The position numbers and the translations under genes are program-made. This document shows positions 32,766 through 43,752 of a DNA stretch of 64,000 bases, piece by piece (the first letter of the stretch is position 1; every line of letters begins with the position of its first letter). The notes under the pieces are model-generated. The model saw only the letters and a program-made list of their open reading frames with translations, searched no databases and was not told the origin of the DNA. Source of the stretch: Leguminivora glycinivorella (taxonomy: Eukaryota > Arthropoda > Insecta > Lepidoptera > Tortricidae); the NCBI RefSeq assembly GCF_023078275.1, contig NC_062973.1, positions 4,742,926 through 4,806,925 of the forward strand, given 5' to 3'.

Positions 32766-34255
32766 AGGAGAGACGTAGTATATTTTGTGGTTTGTATCAA
32801 ATAATGCTGAGTATAAGAATATGTTACCAAAGAAATCTAAGAATAACAAGAATGTATAGAAGAACTTATCCTTTTTTTTTAGTAAAACCTAAAGCAAAAT
32901 TCTAGTACGTACTCACTCAAGTTACAAGTATTTTTGGGTCTGGGGTGGGAGAAGAGTAGGTTGACCTGTTTGGAGTGTTTGGGCCCATATGCTTCAAGTG
33001 CAAAAGGCCCTTTTGTAGGCCATGGTCCGTTTTAGGAATGGCCCGTTCTAGGAATGGAGCATACGCGTCATTAAGGACCCATAGAAAGCCAAAACCATTA
33101 CCATTACTTAGTGCACCATCTTACTTTGACAGATGGAGGTGCTCAATTGGTGATTAAAACGTTTCTTTTCGATGTATTTACCTGCAACAAAGAGAAAATA
33201 TAAATTATTAAACTACATAGGTATTTCAAAGGTTTTGACGACACAATTAGACAAGTTTATTTGTAATCTAAATTTTCTGAGCTATGCGTCTTTGCCTGAC
33301 AGCCGCATTGTAACCCAATCAATTATAACTTGGAAACAGATTAAATTTACGCTTACACATTGGATTGAAATCTCACATCATTATTTTTAACATTTGTACA
33401 TTGTACAACCAAAAGATTACTTACTAGAATCAAAAAGACATTTTGCGTTTTATTTGCATTATCGACTAAATAAAAATAACATCTAACTTATTCGAAAATG
33501 TCAAAAAAAAAATGTAAAGTTTAATGTGTTTTAAAGTGACGTTTTCATTGAATAAATTCTATATTTTCATTCGACGGACTAAAACATAATTATAAAGTCG
33601 TAGGTAATGTAATTAGGTATATCAATAAAATTTAGAATGGTTATTGGTATAGTAGTAACAATGTGCAATATTAATTAGCTCTAAATAATAGGCACAAACA
33701 TTTGCATAGCTCTCGTTAAGCTTACCTCAATACAAATCAGAGTAATTACAACACTAAGTACGTACCTCATTAGCAATATAATAACACATACTCATGCATA
33801 ACGATGTAACTTGTTATAATTACAGACCAATGAGGTAGTTCCCTCACAACTTAATAGTGTTTAGTGATGTGCAAATTGCGGAAACTTTCCAAAAAAATCT
33901 TAAATTTCTTGAAAAATTCACGAAACTTTCGCGAAAAATAAAAAGAATTTAAATTTATGACATGGAAAATTTCTATCCTTACAATAGTCCATACAAATTA
34001 TGGAAAGTTTCCGAAGTTTTCCTACGTGAAAAGTTCAAAATTTTGAAAAGCTTTCCGTCGGCACAGCAGTAATTGTGTTAGGATGTAGGCTATAAGTAAG
34101 TAAGATTTTATAACGTGTCTGTAAATATTATTAGTCTGTATCTGTTTTTTTCCCCAATAAAGAAAAATAAAATAAATTAAAAACTTGGCGTCACCGTATG
34201 TGCACGACTGGTGCTGCTCACATTTTCTAGACTTTTCCATATTACATTTTCTGAT
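32766..34255. other. No recognisable feature (1.5 kb)
   Basis: Includes a patch of repeated GGAAACTTTCC-like and GAAAGTTTCC-like words at 33890-34060, possibly an old inverted repeat, and a LINE-like CAATAAAGAAAAATAAAA end at about 34155. No gene seen. Confidence 0.4.
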
Positions 34256-34256
34256 T

Positions 34257-34325
34257 AGCTGTCAAAGCGGATCCCAGGCTCCCATAAGCCGCGGCGAATG
34301 ACGGGAGAACACAAGGTGGAGGATG
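34257..34325 (+). mobile_element. tRNA-derived SINE, 3' fragment
   Basis: GCTGTCAAAGCGGATCCCAG to GGTGGAGGATGG; the last 70 bp of the GATGAT-tailed family. Confidence 0.65.
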
Positions 34326-35246
34326 GTTCTTTAGGCATAACAAAATCTATGGGGAAAATCTTTCAAGTCCCACTTTGCCCACGTTTCAGACTAAATCCCC
34401 AGTAATTCTTCCCGTCAAAAAAGAAACAGTGCGCGAAAGAAGTGAAACTTCGTAAATAACCTCAAAAACATTCTGTCAAGTGATCATCACGTTTTTGCGT
34501 TAGTTACGTATATATCTAAATATATAACACACACATTCCAACCAACCATATTCCACCATTTTATTAGGCATTCTGTTCTGTCACTGACTGAGTGAATAAG
34601 TGACTGAATGGAATGAGTGAGTTGCGTTGAGCTCAACAACACTGACAGAATTTTACGCGATGAGTGAGCGGCATTTCATGCAACGTAACAATGACTGAGT
34701 CTTACGCGCTGTCAGTTGAAAGTCGCAATAGAAGTTTCACTTCAAAAATTACAGTACTTACCTGGTGTTATTCCCATCCCCTTTTTAACCCCCTAAAGAG
34801 ACGAAAATCGAAATCATAACGAAACTTTAAGTCGGTCTGGCGGATGGTTGGGTCCATCCGATTGGTCTGGCTGCTTACAAAGTAACGGTCTAGTTATAGT
34901 TCCCTGTGTATCATATATCAAAATCAGGCTTGAGAAAATGAGGAAAGTTATAGTCGTTTTTTGTCAACTTTGTCGCGTCTGGCAAAAGTTACGGCCGGCG
35001 GAAACGGTCTGGCATTGATGATAACCAACTTCTAATAACGTGCTCTAACACATACATAAAAATCAGCCTTGAGAATTTAAGGAAAGCACTTTTTTTCACC
35101 TTCAGCACTTGATAGCAAAAAAATGGCCGATGGGCCGAACTAGAAAATATGCAGATATTAAACGTCGATACGAACTCTACATTATCCCAAAGTTTCATCC
35201 TTGAGAATTTGAGGAACGTCTGGCGGCCCTGGGCTCTTGATCTATT
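34326..35246. other. No recognisable feature
   Basis: Loosely repeated phrases (TTGAGAATTTGAGGAA / TTGAGAATTTAAGGAA at about 35060 and 35203) suggest an old internal duplication. No gene. Confidence 0.4.
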
Positions 35247-35421
35247 TGAGGTCGTAATGAATAACTTTTATTATGAGACCAATGCTGAAATGGCAAAAAA
35301 AAATTTGGCTGTTTCATAAATTTCGACTGTCATGATGCTGCTCGTTTCTATGGATCAGCCAATTTTTTTTCCCGATTTCAACATTGGTCCTATAATAAAT
35401 GTTGTTCATTATGACTTCAAA
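35247..35421. mobile_element. 175-bp inverted-repeat element
   Basis: Outer arms TTTGAGGTCGTAATGAAT / ATTCATTATGACTTCAAA-like continue inward through GACCAATGCTGAAAT and complement. Confidence 0.7.
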
Positions 35422-35424
35422 AGT

Positions 35425-35930
35425 CAGTATGGCAAATTTGAACAGTCCTTTTTATGTCAACCTGTATAACGTCATTTACAATTTTGTATACTCCCAGTAT
35501 TTAAAAATTAAGTACCTAAACAAAAACCAATAAGTCACATAGCAACATCTCTCGTGTAAAACCGAATTGTGGTAAAACCTCCGTCTCACCGAAAATGAAT
35601 AGGTTAACATCGAAGTGAATTAATGACATGTCAGAGCCACTCGGCACACACGCCACAATCATATTACGTTTGCTTTAAGGATTACATTATGTCAACAAAA
35701 CCTTACCTACATGTAGGATTATGAACTTTAAAGTGTGTAGGTAAGTGGTGAATTGGTGTGTGCAAGAAATACGTCGGATTTACATGGCCAATAATTTAGG
35801 ATGGTGCTTTTGAAGTCAGAGAAATGTTCGATTTAGTTCGATCGCTAAGATCTTTTACGCATTACACACAGTCAAGTAAATTAATTTTTGTATATTTAGC
35901 GCACCTCAAAGTTAACAGATTTGGCTAATA
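35425..35930. other. No recognisable feature
   Basis: No coding frame or repeat recognised. Confidence 0.4.
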
Positions 35931-35931
35931 G

Positions 35932-36130
35932 TCATCATCTTCCTTGCGATCCCCGTCAATTGCCATGGTTTATGGGAGCCTGGGGTCCACATTTAGCGTA
36001 GGCACTAGTCCGGTTTCTTCACGATGTTTTCCTTCACCGAAAAGCGACTGGGAAATATCAAATGACATTTCGCACATAAGTTCCGAAAACTCATGGGTAC
36101 GAGCCGGGGATCGAACCCGCGACCTGAGTA
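35932..36130 (-). mobile_element. tRNA-derived SINE with B-box region
   Basis: Runs from CATCATCTTCCTTGCGATCC through GATGTTTTCCTTCACCGAAA to TACGAGCCGGGGATCGAACC, whose complement GGTTCGATCCCCGGC is a Pol III B box. It shows that the GATGAT-tailed family has a tRNA-like head. Confidence 0.75.
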
Positions 36131-36496
36131 CAGACTTATAATAGGTACAAATAAAGGCATCGACCGGCGGTCTCATCGCTGTAAGCGTACTCTTAGAACC
36201 TCTTAGCCTTCGGAGGTAAAGGTTGGCTCTCTGTCCCTGTTCTACCGTCTGTAGTCTGTACCTACAACGGGGAATGTTATGAGGAACTTTTTGCTGGTGC
36301 CAACGTCGCGCTTTTACCACCGCACCTCCCGCCAAAGAAATAAAAATTCATCTTCACTTTCTCGACACGTGGCAAACCAAGAACAAACGGAACTCACTCG
36401 TTTTTGCTGTCCAGTACGTACACAAGTTGTGGAATATGTATGCGTAGATAAAAAAAAGTAATACTACTTAATACATTTCAAAAAGGCTGTTACTAC

Positions 36497-37340
36497 AGGG
36501 TGGCCCAAAATTACGTTGACAAAGAATAGGGCAATGTTGAAATAAACCAAAATATCGAAGTTACCGATAATATTTTTGAGCCTATACATATTATACATTT
36601 ATACATTCACCATGGATATTTCAACAGCATTCATGTCCATTTCGCAAGGTTTGCAATGTGGTCTACATTGTGTAAAGACATTTTTTCCAGATTCATAAGC
36701 TCGATACGTTTCAGCCTACTTACGTAAAATCACCTAACTTAAACCGACCGAGTCTTTGACGACCGGTCTGGCTCAGTCGGTAGTGACCCTGCCTGCTGAG
36801 CCGCGGTCCTGGGTTCGAATCCCGGTAAGGGCATTTATTTGTGTGATGAGCACAGATATTTGTTCCTGAGTCATGGATGTTTTCTATGTATATAAGTATG
36901 TATTTATCTATTTAAGTATGTAATATCGTCGCTTAGCACCCATAGTACAAGCTTTGCTTAGTTTGGGGCTAAGTTGATCTGTGTAAGGTGTCCCCCAATA
37001 TTTATTTATTTATTTTTATTTATTTAAAACTATAAATTATAGTCTGTAATCAATCTTAAAACCCTAGCCCGTTTATTGATTATAAAAATTAGGATATTTT
37101 ACAAGCTAAGGTAGACGTGCAATAAGTTAGATGAAACTCATACTAGAGGTGCAGCGGCATATCGTTTGTTCCAATATTTGCATTTGTACTTCAAAGCCAA
37201 AAGAGGATATTTTGAAGACGATTCGATTATTTGGTCAAACGTTATTAAGGTTTCACATTTTAATTTATAGGACAATAATTCGTGTAAGGACAGAAAAATA
37301 ATTATACAAACGTTTGTCAACGTATTTTTGGGCCACCCTG
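36497..37340. mobile_element. 844-bp mariner-like TIR element carrying a SINE
   Basis: Flanked by TA (36495-36496, 37341-37342). Ends CAGGGTGGCCCAAAATTACG and its complement with about 28-bp inverted repeats. TA duplication and the CAGGGTGG end fit Tc1/mariner-type elements. About 270 bp of the interior is the SINE at 36757; no transposase remains. Confidence 0.8.
36757..37025 (+). mobile_element. Full-length tRNA-derived SINE (second family)
   Basis: A box TGGCTCAGTCGG (36769-36780) and B box GGTTCGAATCC (36812-36822) match the Pol III consensus exactly. The body runs through GTGATGAGCACAGATATTTG and TTAGTTTGGGGCTAAGTTGA to a (TATTT)n tail. It is transcribed, if at all, by Pol III and mobilised by a LINE. 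Best preserved SINE in the window. Confidence 0.87.
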
Positions 37341-37366
37341 TATAACCGATACAATCAACGTTAGTA

Positions 37367-37594
37367 TAACCTAACCACAAAATTAAAATTTAGAAAAAAC
37401 CCCCGTCTGCTAAGAACACTCCCGACTAACTCAGCTATCAAACAAAAAAAAACTAAATCGAAATCGGTTCATCCGTTCGGGAGCTACGATGCCAGACAGA
37501 CATACACGCACAGACAGAAAGACAAACAGACAGACAGACAGACAGACACGTCAAACTTATAACACCCCGTCGTTTTTGCGTCGGGGGTTAAAAA
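37367..37594 (-). repeat. Interspersed repeat of the AACCCCCGAC family
   Basis: Minus-strand copy with (ACAG)n tract at 37497-37552 and GCGTCGGGGGTTAAAAAT end. Lies 26 bp from the mariner-like element. Confidence 0.77.
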
Positions 37595-37599
37595 TGACA

Positions 37600-38628
37600 T
37601 GCCTATCATACACTAAAGCAAAAAGAAAACAAACAAATACAAACGAAACATCAACGCAAAGCTAAGCCTTCCCCGACACCAATTCGAGTCTAAAAATAAA
37701 GGCTACATATTAACATCGGCATGTTGTCTATAAAACCAATAAGAACCAGAATAAACGCTGCGAACAAACAGCCGGGGTACTAACTAAACATTTGCTTATT
37801 TCCCTGGTTGGCATAGATTAGGTATTAAAATAGATACGAGTGGGCGTTATTTGTAAATAGTGTTTTAACACACCAAATGGTGAGTAAAGGTTCGCTTGGT
37901 TGTTTTAAAAATTGTGGAGAATGTTACTTTTATCCACATGAGAGACAAAGTAGGGCCGAAATGAATTAAAAGGCGAATCCAATCAAAATGAAAAATCTAA
38001 AATGAAATGTTGCTGCATTGACATAAGCATGAAAGACAACTAAACGTCTCTTCTCGTTGTATGAAATATTTTCAGAATTAATAAATGTACATATTTTAGT
38101 CCCATTCTATTGTTGTACTGTTATTGTTGGTAGAAATTACTTTTAAACAATTACTATTAAATGATGATATCAAATGATTACTATTGACTCTCATAAATGT
38201 TGGATGTGGTTCGATTTTTTGATCTGATTGGTTGAGTTTAGAAATCGGGTTGGGTTTTAACAAAAATACACCAAAGCGGCGGTCAAAACTCAACCACAAA
38301 CTTCCGAAAATCTGAACGTAATTTGGATACTAATGCCACAATTGTAATGATTTCATCATAAGAAGAATAGATGTTATCGGGTGATGTATCTGTGTAATTT
38401 TTATGTAATAAGCAGCAGGGGTAGTAAATAATTGGATCCAGCTTTGAACATGACAGCGCGGCATCTATCGTGATTTTTCCGGTAAAATTTTGGTGGATCG
38501 AGAATCGTATTTATTTTCTGTTCTTGATAATTTTAATGAATGGACGACCGTTCGTGTTAACTGGGAAGTATATTGATTCAATCCAAGAAGGGGGCGATGA
38601 TGGGCTAATATTAACAATCTGTCACTGT
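37600..38628. other. No recognisable feature (1 kb)
   Basis: A+T-rich. Frames up to 98 codons without motifs. Confidence 0.4.
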
Positions 38629-38629
38629 A

Positions 38630-38764
38630 AGTGCGTTTTCACATTATCCGATCCGATATCGGATGTCGGACCGATATCCCATACATTACAGGCGCCATCT
38701 TGGATTCTTTCTATTGAAATCATTCCGACATCCGATATCGGATCGGATAATGTGAAAACGCACT
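38630..38764. mobile_element. 135-bp MITE, copy 2
   Basis: Same length and order as 11451-11585. The arms pair better here (GATCCGATATCGGATGTCGG). Confidence 0.87.
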
Positions 38765-39429
38765 AATATCACAATTTTGTTTTCTTTCAACCCCTTTTAT
38801 GAATACAGACGTGAGTTTAGGTATTAGTCTTTGGCATTAGGTAATTATTAATTAATTATACTTAAAACTGTGTCTTTAACACTAAATTCGCATTGTTCCT
38901 GTGGCCTAAATCGTTCGAGTAGTAAAAAACTTTAAAAATTAAATCTGAGACGACACACTGTTGACACCTAGTATCGAGTAGTGGTAATACGGGTAGTGCG
39001 ACTTTTATAAACTATACTTATATCTTAACTAGCTTTTACCCGCGGCTTCGCCCGCGTAATAAAAGTATTCATTAAGATTTTCATTTGGATCCGTAGGTTT
39101 CTCTGTAGGTATATTTATCTGCGATTATTTCGATTGCACATAATACTTTTGCTTGCAATGATTGTAGAAATATTACACATCGACCACAGCGTAGGTAATT
39201 CTATATACGCTGGGGAAACCTTTATAAACATCCCACATAGCCCGTATTTCGACACTATGATCGGTGGGTAAAAAGTACTTTTTTCTATTATCCCTTACAA
39301 TTTTTTACATTTTGCTTATACTTATCGCAAACGTAATCTTCAAGCAAGCTAACAACGATCGTCTTAGAGCACATTGATTGTAAGAGACCGCCGACCGATT
39401 ATCCGTATCCCTCTAACGATACCCATATT

Positions 39430-39796
39430 ATCCGTATCCGTATCCGTATCCGTATCCGTATCCGTATCCGTATCCGTATCCGTATCCCTATCCCTATCCC
39501 TATCGCTATCGCTATCGCTATCGCTATCGCTATCGCTATCGCTATCGCTATCGCTATCGCTATCGCTATCGCTATCGCTATCGCTATCGCTATCGCTATC
39601 GCTAATGCTATCGCTATCGCTATCGCTATCGCTAATGCTATCGCTATCGCTATCGCTATCGCTATCGCTATCGCTATCGCTATCGCTATCGCTATCGCTA
39701 TCGCTATCGCTATCCCTATCGCTATCCCTATCGCTATCCCTATCGCTATCCCTATCGCTATCCCTATCGCTATCCCTATCGCTATCCCTATCCCTT
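39430..39796 (-). repeat. TATCCG/TATCGC/TATCCC hexamer tract
   Basis: About 60 hexamers in blocks: TATCCG first, then mainly TATCGC, then alternating TATCCC/TATCGC. The Ser-Leu and Asp-Ser frames on both strands come from the hexamer. Confidence 0.95.
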
Positions 39797-39804
39797 ATCA
39801 AGAT

Positions 39805-40121
39805 AACACTTTAAGTTCTCGCGCTTTGTACACATATTTAAAGTCACATACAGGTCGAACGCGATTAATTAACATATTTTTACCTTTTTTCCCAACGTTT
39901 CGGCCAGGTTGCACTGGCCGTGGTCGCGGAAGACTGACGTCCCAGCAAAATGTCACCGGAGATGTAAACAACACAAAACTACCCGATATTAATTTATATA
40001 AATGTTCGGGGTAGACAAATAAATATAATCTACCCGCTTTTAGTTAATGTTTATTTCCCACCGCACGACACACAAAAAAAAAGAAAAAAGGTAAAAATAA
40101 TGTTAATTAATCGCGTTCGAC
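39805..40121. mobile_element. Head-to-head Penelope-like tail insertion, 317 bp
   Basis: Minus tail from AACACTTTAAGTTCTCGCGC through the coding end (CCCACCGCACGACACAC), then an A-rich joint near 40072 and a plus tail piece. Flanked by the 11-bp repeat CTTATCAAGAT (39794-39804, 40122-40132). Both the site and the joint differ from the insertion at 27199. Confidence 0.82.
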
Positions 40122-40345
40122 CTTATCAAGATGTTTAATGATTTCTTATCAAGTGCTAAAATATAAAGTTTCACGGTTTTATCTTTTAAAATTAAGAAAT
40201 CCCATACAAACTTTCAACCTCTTTTTCAACCCCTTCATCCCTTTTTTTCGAAATAAAAAGTAGCCTATGTTCTGTCTCAGGGTCTAAAGATTGTCTGTTC
40301 CAAATTTCATCAAAATCGGTTGCGAGGTTTAAGCGGGAAAGCGTA

Positions 40346-40402
<57 letters not shown>

Positions 40403-40433
40403 GTTACTTTCGCATTTATAATATTAGTATGGA

Positions 40434-40980
40434 TGGATTAATTTATTTATAGCACTCTTTAAAGTTTATTTTAACACGCATGCAATGTACTGCAACTTTT
40501 GTTATGTTATTAGCATGACAAGTAAGTTCAACTAAACCGATGACGTGACGGCATGGACGGCGTACATTGATGGTATGGAATGGAATTTGTATGAAAAAAG
40601 TGAAACCTCTAGATTTCATAGTATTTAAAAATTATTTAACAAAATTGACATCGTTTGCGGAGTTTTTCTATGTTTAAATTATTTGATCTTATTACAGGCC
40701 ACGGCTGGTATGTAGATAGTTAGGTAAATGTCGGCACTAATAATCCAAGCCAAAGTAATAAGTAATACTGCAACCAGCACGCACCACCGTAATCCAGGAT
40801 TAATTAAAAACTTCCACTTTGATGAGATTTGCAGGCCCAGTCGGACTAATAACGCTGCAAAAATTAATTCCCTAGAACGCCGTCTGCTTACTTCTATTTT
40901 TGAATGGTTTGTGTAAAATATTTTGATACAATCAAACCTTTAAGTAATTAATGAAAGTCATTGAATTAACGGATATTGGG
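40434..40980. other. No recognisable feature
   Basis: A+T-rich with no motif recognised. Confidence 0.4.
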
Positions 40981-40982
40981 AA

Positions 40983-41205
40983 CTGGGGGCCGATTTTTGA
41001 ATCTCGGCCATTCGATTTCGTGAAATTCGTTCAAAAATATCTCCACTACTAGCGACTTAAATTCTACTAACAGAATCGAAAACGAGTGGTTATTACCGTT
41101 AATTTTAAAATTACTAGTCCTTTACCAAAAATAGCATTCCGTGGTTTTCCACAGACATTCGAACGGTGAATTCGCGCGTTCCAAATTCAAAAATCGATCC
41201 CCTGG
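40983..41205. mobile_element. 223-bp inverted-repeat MITE
   Basis: Ends CTGGGGGCCGATTTTTGAAT and complement of CCAGGGGATCGATTTTTGAA. It stops about 10 bp before the truncated LINE begins. Confidence 0.65.
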
Positions 41206-41214
41206 AACTTATTT

Positions 41215-42690
41215 CGAGCCGGAATGGCTTGCAGGAAAGTCACCGTGTTGACACTGTTAGACTTTAGCAACGCTTTTAACACGGTAGATTTTGACGTGCT
41301 GCTCGGAATGCTGCGATCCTTTAATATATCTCCCGGGGTTATTGATTGGTTTGGCAGCTATTTGCAAGGTCGTCGGCAACGTGTTAAAGTTGATTCTATC
41401 CTTTCTTCGTGGTGCAACACGTTGGCTGGCGTTCCGCAGGGTGGCGTGTTGTCTCCTCTTCTTTTTTCTATTTTTATAAATTCTATTACAAGTAATATTT
41501 CTTCCTCTTACCACCTTTATGCCGACGACCTTCAAATTTATTCCCAAGGCACAGTTGGCGATCTCTCTTTGATTATCGACACCGTAAATCGTGACTTGGA
41601 CTGCATTTCTGATTGGAGTAGGCGTTACGGACTTGTAGTCAACCCTGCAAAAACCCAAACGATTATTGTAGGTAGCTCCAAACTAATTCCTAGGATAGAT
41701 TTCTCTGCGCTGCCTGCCATAACGTTTGATGATGTCGTGATTCCTTTTTCTAAACAGGTAAATAATCTTGGGGTTTTAATAGACTGTCATTTATCTTGGG
41801 TTCCTCAGATTAACGAGGTAAGCAGGAAGGTGTTTGCGTCAATGGGTTCACTTCGCCGATTACGAAACTTCTTGCCTATCGCGACCAAAATTGCGCTATC
41901 ACAATCGCTTCTTATGCCAATTTTAGACTATGCAGACACTTGCTGTCCAGATCTTAATGAGGACCAGCTTAATAAACTCGAACGCCTTCAAAACCTTTGT
42001 ATTAGATTCATATTTGGACTGCGCAAATTTGACCACATTTCCAACTTTCGCGCCCAGCTCAAGTGTCTCCCTATTCGTCTCCGCCGTAATTCTCATATTT
42101 TAGCTCTTCTCTATAATATTCTTTTCAACCCCTCTACTCCTTCCTATCTTAAAGAGCGTTTTAATTATCTGTCCTCCGTCAGACCTTCACGGAAATATCA
42201 ACTTGCTCCTCCTCCTTCCTCTACAAAGTTTTACAATGACTCCTTCACGTTTCGAGCGGTTCGGCTGCGGCACTTGAAAGCTTCAAAACTTTACTAAAGA
42301 ATCATTACCTATCTCTGCCTTAATTTGCTGCTGTGTATGTTACGTTATGTATGTATGTATGTGTGTATGCATTTTTGTATGTATTAATACTTATATGTGT
42401 ATGTTTGTGTACATGATATTTTATTTTTATTTATTTATTTTTATATTTTATTTTTAATATTGGTGTATATAATTATTTAACTTAGTGTATGTGTAATTTT
42501 CCTATTCCTTTAATTATTTCTTGCACTACCATTTTCAAAATGTCTATTCTTTATTTCCTGCTACCCTAAGGTTGTCTGGTAGAGATCGCTTACAGCGATA
42601 AGACCGCCTGTTGCTACCTATGTTTAATGTCTGCTATTTGTAATCTGTTATCCTTGTGGTGCAATAAAGAATATTTACTTACTTACTTAT
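41215..42690 (+). mobile_element. 5'-truncated LINE (Jockey/CR1-like) with complete 3' end
   Basis: Comprises the reverse transcriptase frame (41224-42297), a 3' untranslated region with TATGTATG runs, the CTGGTAGAGATCGCTTACAG hairpin block at about 42575, the CAATAAAGAATATTTACTTA end and an (ACTT)n tail. The 5' end is cut inside the reverse transcriptase domain, as is usual for LINE copies. Confidence 0.8.
41224..42297 (+). CDS. Non-LTR reverse transcriptase, N-truncated (357 codons)
   Basis: Longest plausible coding frame in the window. Residues 13-18 DFSNAF are palm motif A with the first catalytic aspartate. GVPQGGVLSPLLF at 69-81 is motif B. YADD at 99-102 holds the catalytic aspartate pair. 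NPAKTQ at about 140 and VNNLGVLID at about 179 are the following conserved blocks. C-terminal residues include the FRAVRLRHLK ending. The enzyme copies its own RNA into DNA at a nicked target. Intact members also have an upstream endonuclease and the fingers part of the domain; both are missing, and the ATG at 41224 is only the first internal Met after the break. No frameshift or stop occurs in the retained part, so the insertion looks fairly young. Jockey/CR1 group placement is from motif wording and the 3' tail. Not expected to be functional. Confidence 0.88.
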   Translation: MACRKVTVLTLLDFSNAFNTVDFDVLLGMLRSFNISPGVIDWFGSYLQGRRQRVKVDSILSSWCNTLAGVPQGGVLSPLLFSIFINSITSNISSSYHLYADDLQIYSQGTVGDLSLIIDTVNRDLDCISDWSRRYGLVVNPAKTQTIIVGSSKLIPRIDFSALPAITFDDVVIPFSKQVNNLGVLIDCHLSWVPQINEVSRKVFASMGSLRRLRNFLPIATKIALSQSLLMPILDYADTCCPDLNEDQLNKLERLQNLCIRFIFGLRKFDHISNFRAQLKCLPIRLRRNSHILALLYNILFNPSTPSYLKERFNYLSSVRPSRKYQLAPPPSSTKFYNDSFTFRAVRLRHLKASKLY

Positions 42691-42732
42691 TTTGGCTTAT
42701 TTTATTAGTAACTTACTTTGCTTTGTTCTGCA

Positions 42733-42895
42733 TTTACATTTATTTTGTCTCACACACATTTTTCTATGTGAGTGTGTGTTCGCGAATAACTCAAAAACTA
42801 CGGAACGGATTATCATGCGGTTTTCATCAATGTACTGACTGACTCTTGAGAGAGGTAGGTTACATAATTTGTTAAGGTTTTTTTTTTTAATTAAT
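42733..42895 (+). repeat. Interspersed repeat fragment
   Basis: ACTCAAAAACTACGGAACGG, ATGCGGTTTTCATCAATGTA and a T-rich end resemble a common lepidopteran repeat. No ends defined. Confidence 0.4.
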
Positions 42896-43362
42896 TGAAA
42901 TAATTTGTATTCAAGTCGGTGAAAATGACACTGCTCACGAGCTTTAATGGCATACTCGGCATACCGATTGAGATAATATAACAAAACAACGTATGGTGGA
43001 ACTATCTTCTACGGATAACTTACTATCACCATTTTTGTGATAATCCCCGCACGTAGTCGGGCCGCTAGTGGCTTATAAATATAAAAAAATCTATAGAAGG
43101 CACATCTGTGTTCGTAGCAGCAAAACATTCCGATGAGTCATTCTATTGTGCATACAAATCAAGTGCAAAGTCGATGTAGGTTGTATATTTATTTATCAAA
43201 ATACCTATCAACTATTAATCTGCAAAGTTGCAATGGACAATTATGATAATAATTGATGATACAAAAAGATACTGTACGTTACGATACGTTAACTTAAACA
43301 TGGTATCTGCTATGAAAGTGTGGCATTAACATAACTTCTTTATTTTTTATTTTTTTTAGTAT

Positions 43363-43470
43363 GAATAGGTAGACGTTTGACCACGATCACACCTGATGGT
43401 AAGTGATGATGTGGTTTACGGTGGAGCACGCTTACCTATGAGATACCTATTTACTCTTGCTTTAAGCATG
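43363..43470 (+). repeat. GTAGACGTTTGACCACG repeat, uninterrupted
   Basis: Includes CACACCTGATGGTAAGTGAT and GAGATACCTATTTACTCTTG. Serves as the empty-site reference for the hairpin insertion at 15316. Confidence 0.65.
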
Positions 43471-43752
43471 AAATTTCAATAAAAATATTGTTTTTGTATT
43501 AGTTACATAAACTTTAAGCGATAATCTACATTCAGAATGTGAAAATAGTAAATTTATGGTCGTCACAAAACTGACAGCAAGTTAATTTTTGTTAACTAAT
43601 AATGCAATTTCAATAAAAATATTGTTTTGTATTAGTTAGATAAACTTTAAGCGATAATCTACATTCAGAATGTGAAAATAGTAAATTTTTAGACATATTT
43701 TATGCTTAATGGCCGTCACAAAAATGACAGCAAGTTAATTTTTGTTAACTTA
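43471..43752 (+). repeat. Direct tandem duplication, about 135-150 bp x 2
   Basis: AATTTCAATAAAAATATTGT through GACAGCAAGTTAATTTTTGT occurs twice in succession (about 43474 and 43607), the second copy with a short internal insertion (ACATATTTTATGCTTAA). Confidence 0.85.

Larger units (their letters stand above)
39029..40433 (-). mobile_element. 1.4-kb Helitron with Penelope tail inside, copy 2
   Basis: Closely matches 26689-27978 over the 3' half and the 5' block. CTAG at 39029-39032, 5' TCCATACTAATATTATAAAT at 40433. Differs by a longer hexamer tract, an expanded (GACA)n run at 40347-40400 in place of the (AT)n, and a separately placed Penelope insertion. Confidence 0.83.

Noticed and set aside
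36757..36830. tRNA gene
   Set aside because: A and B boxes are perfect but the sequence continues into a SINE body and tail and recurs at 5165 and 29702.
39364..39814. Ser-Leu and Asp-Ser repeat frames of about 145 codons on both strands
   Set aside because: Same cause: hexamer tract within a Helitron.
41257..41658. 133-codon minus-strand frame
   Set aside because: Antisense shadow of the reverse transcriptase CDS.
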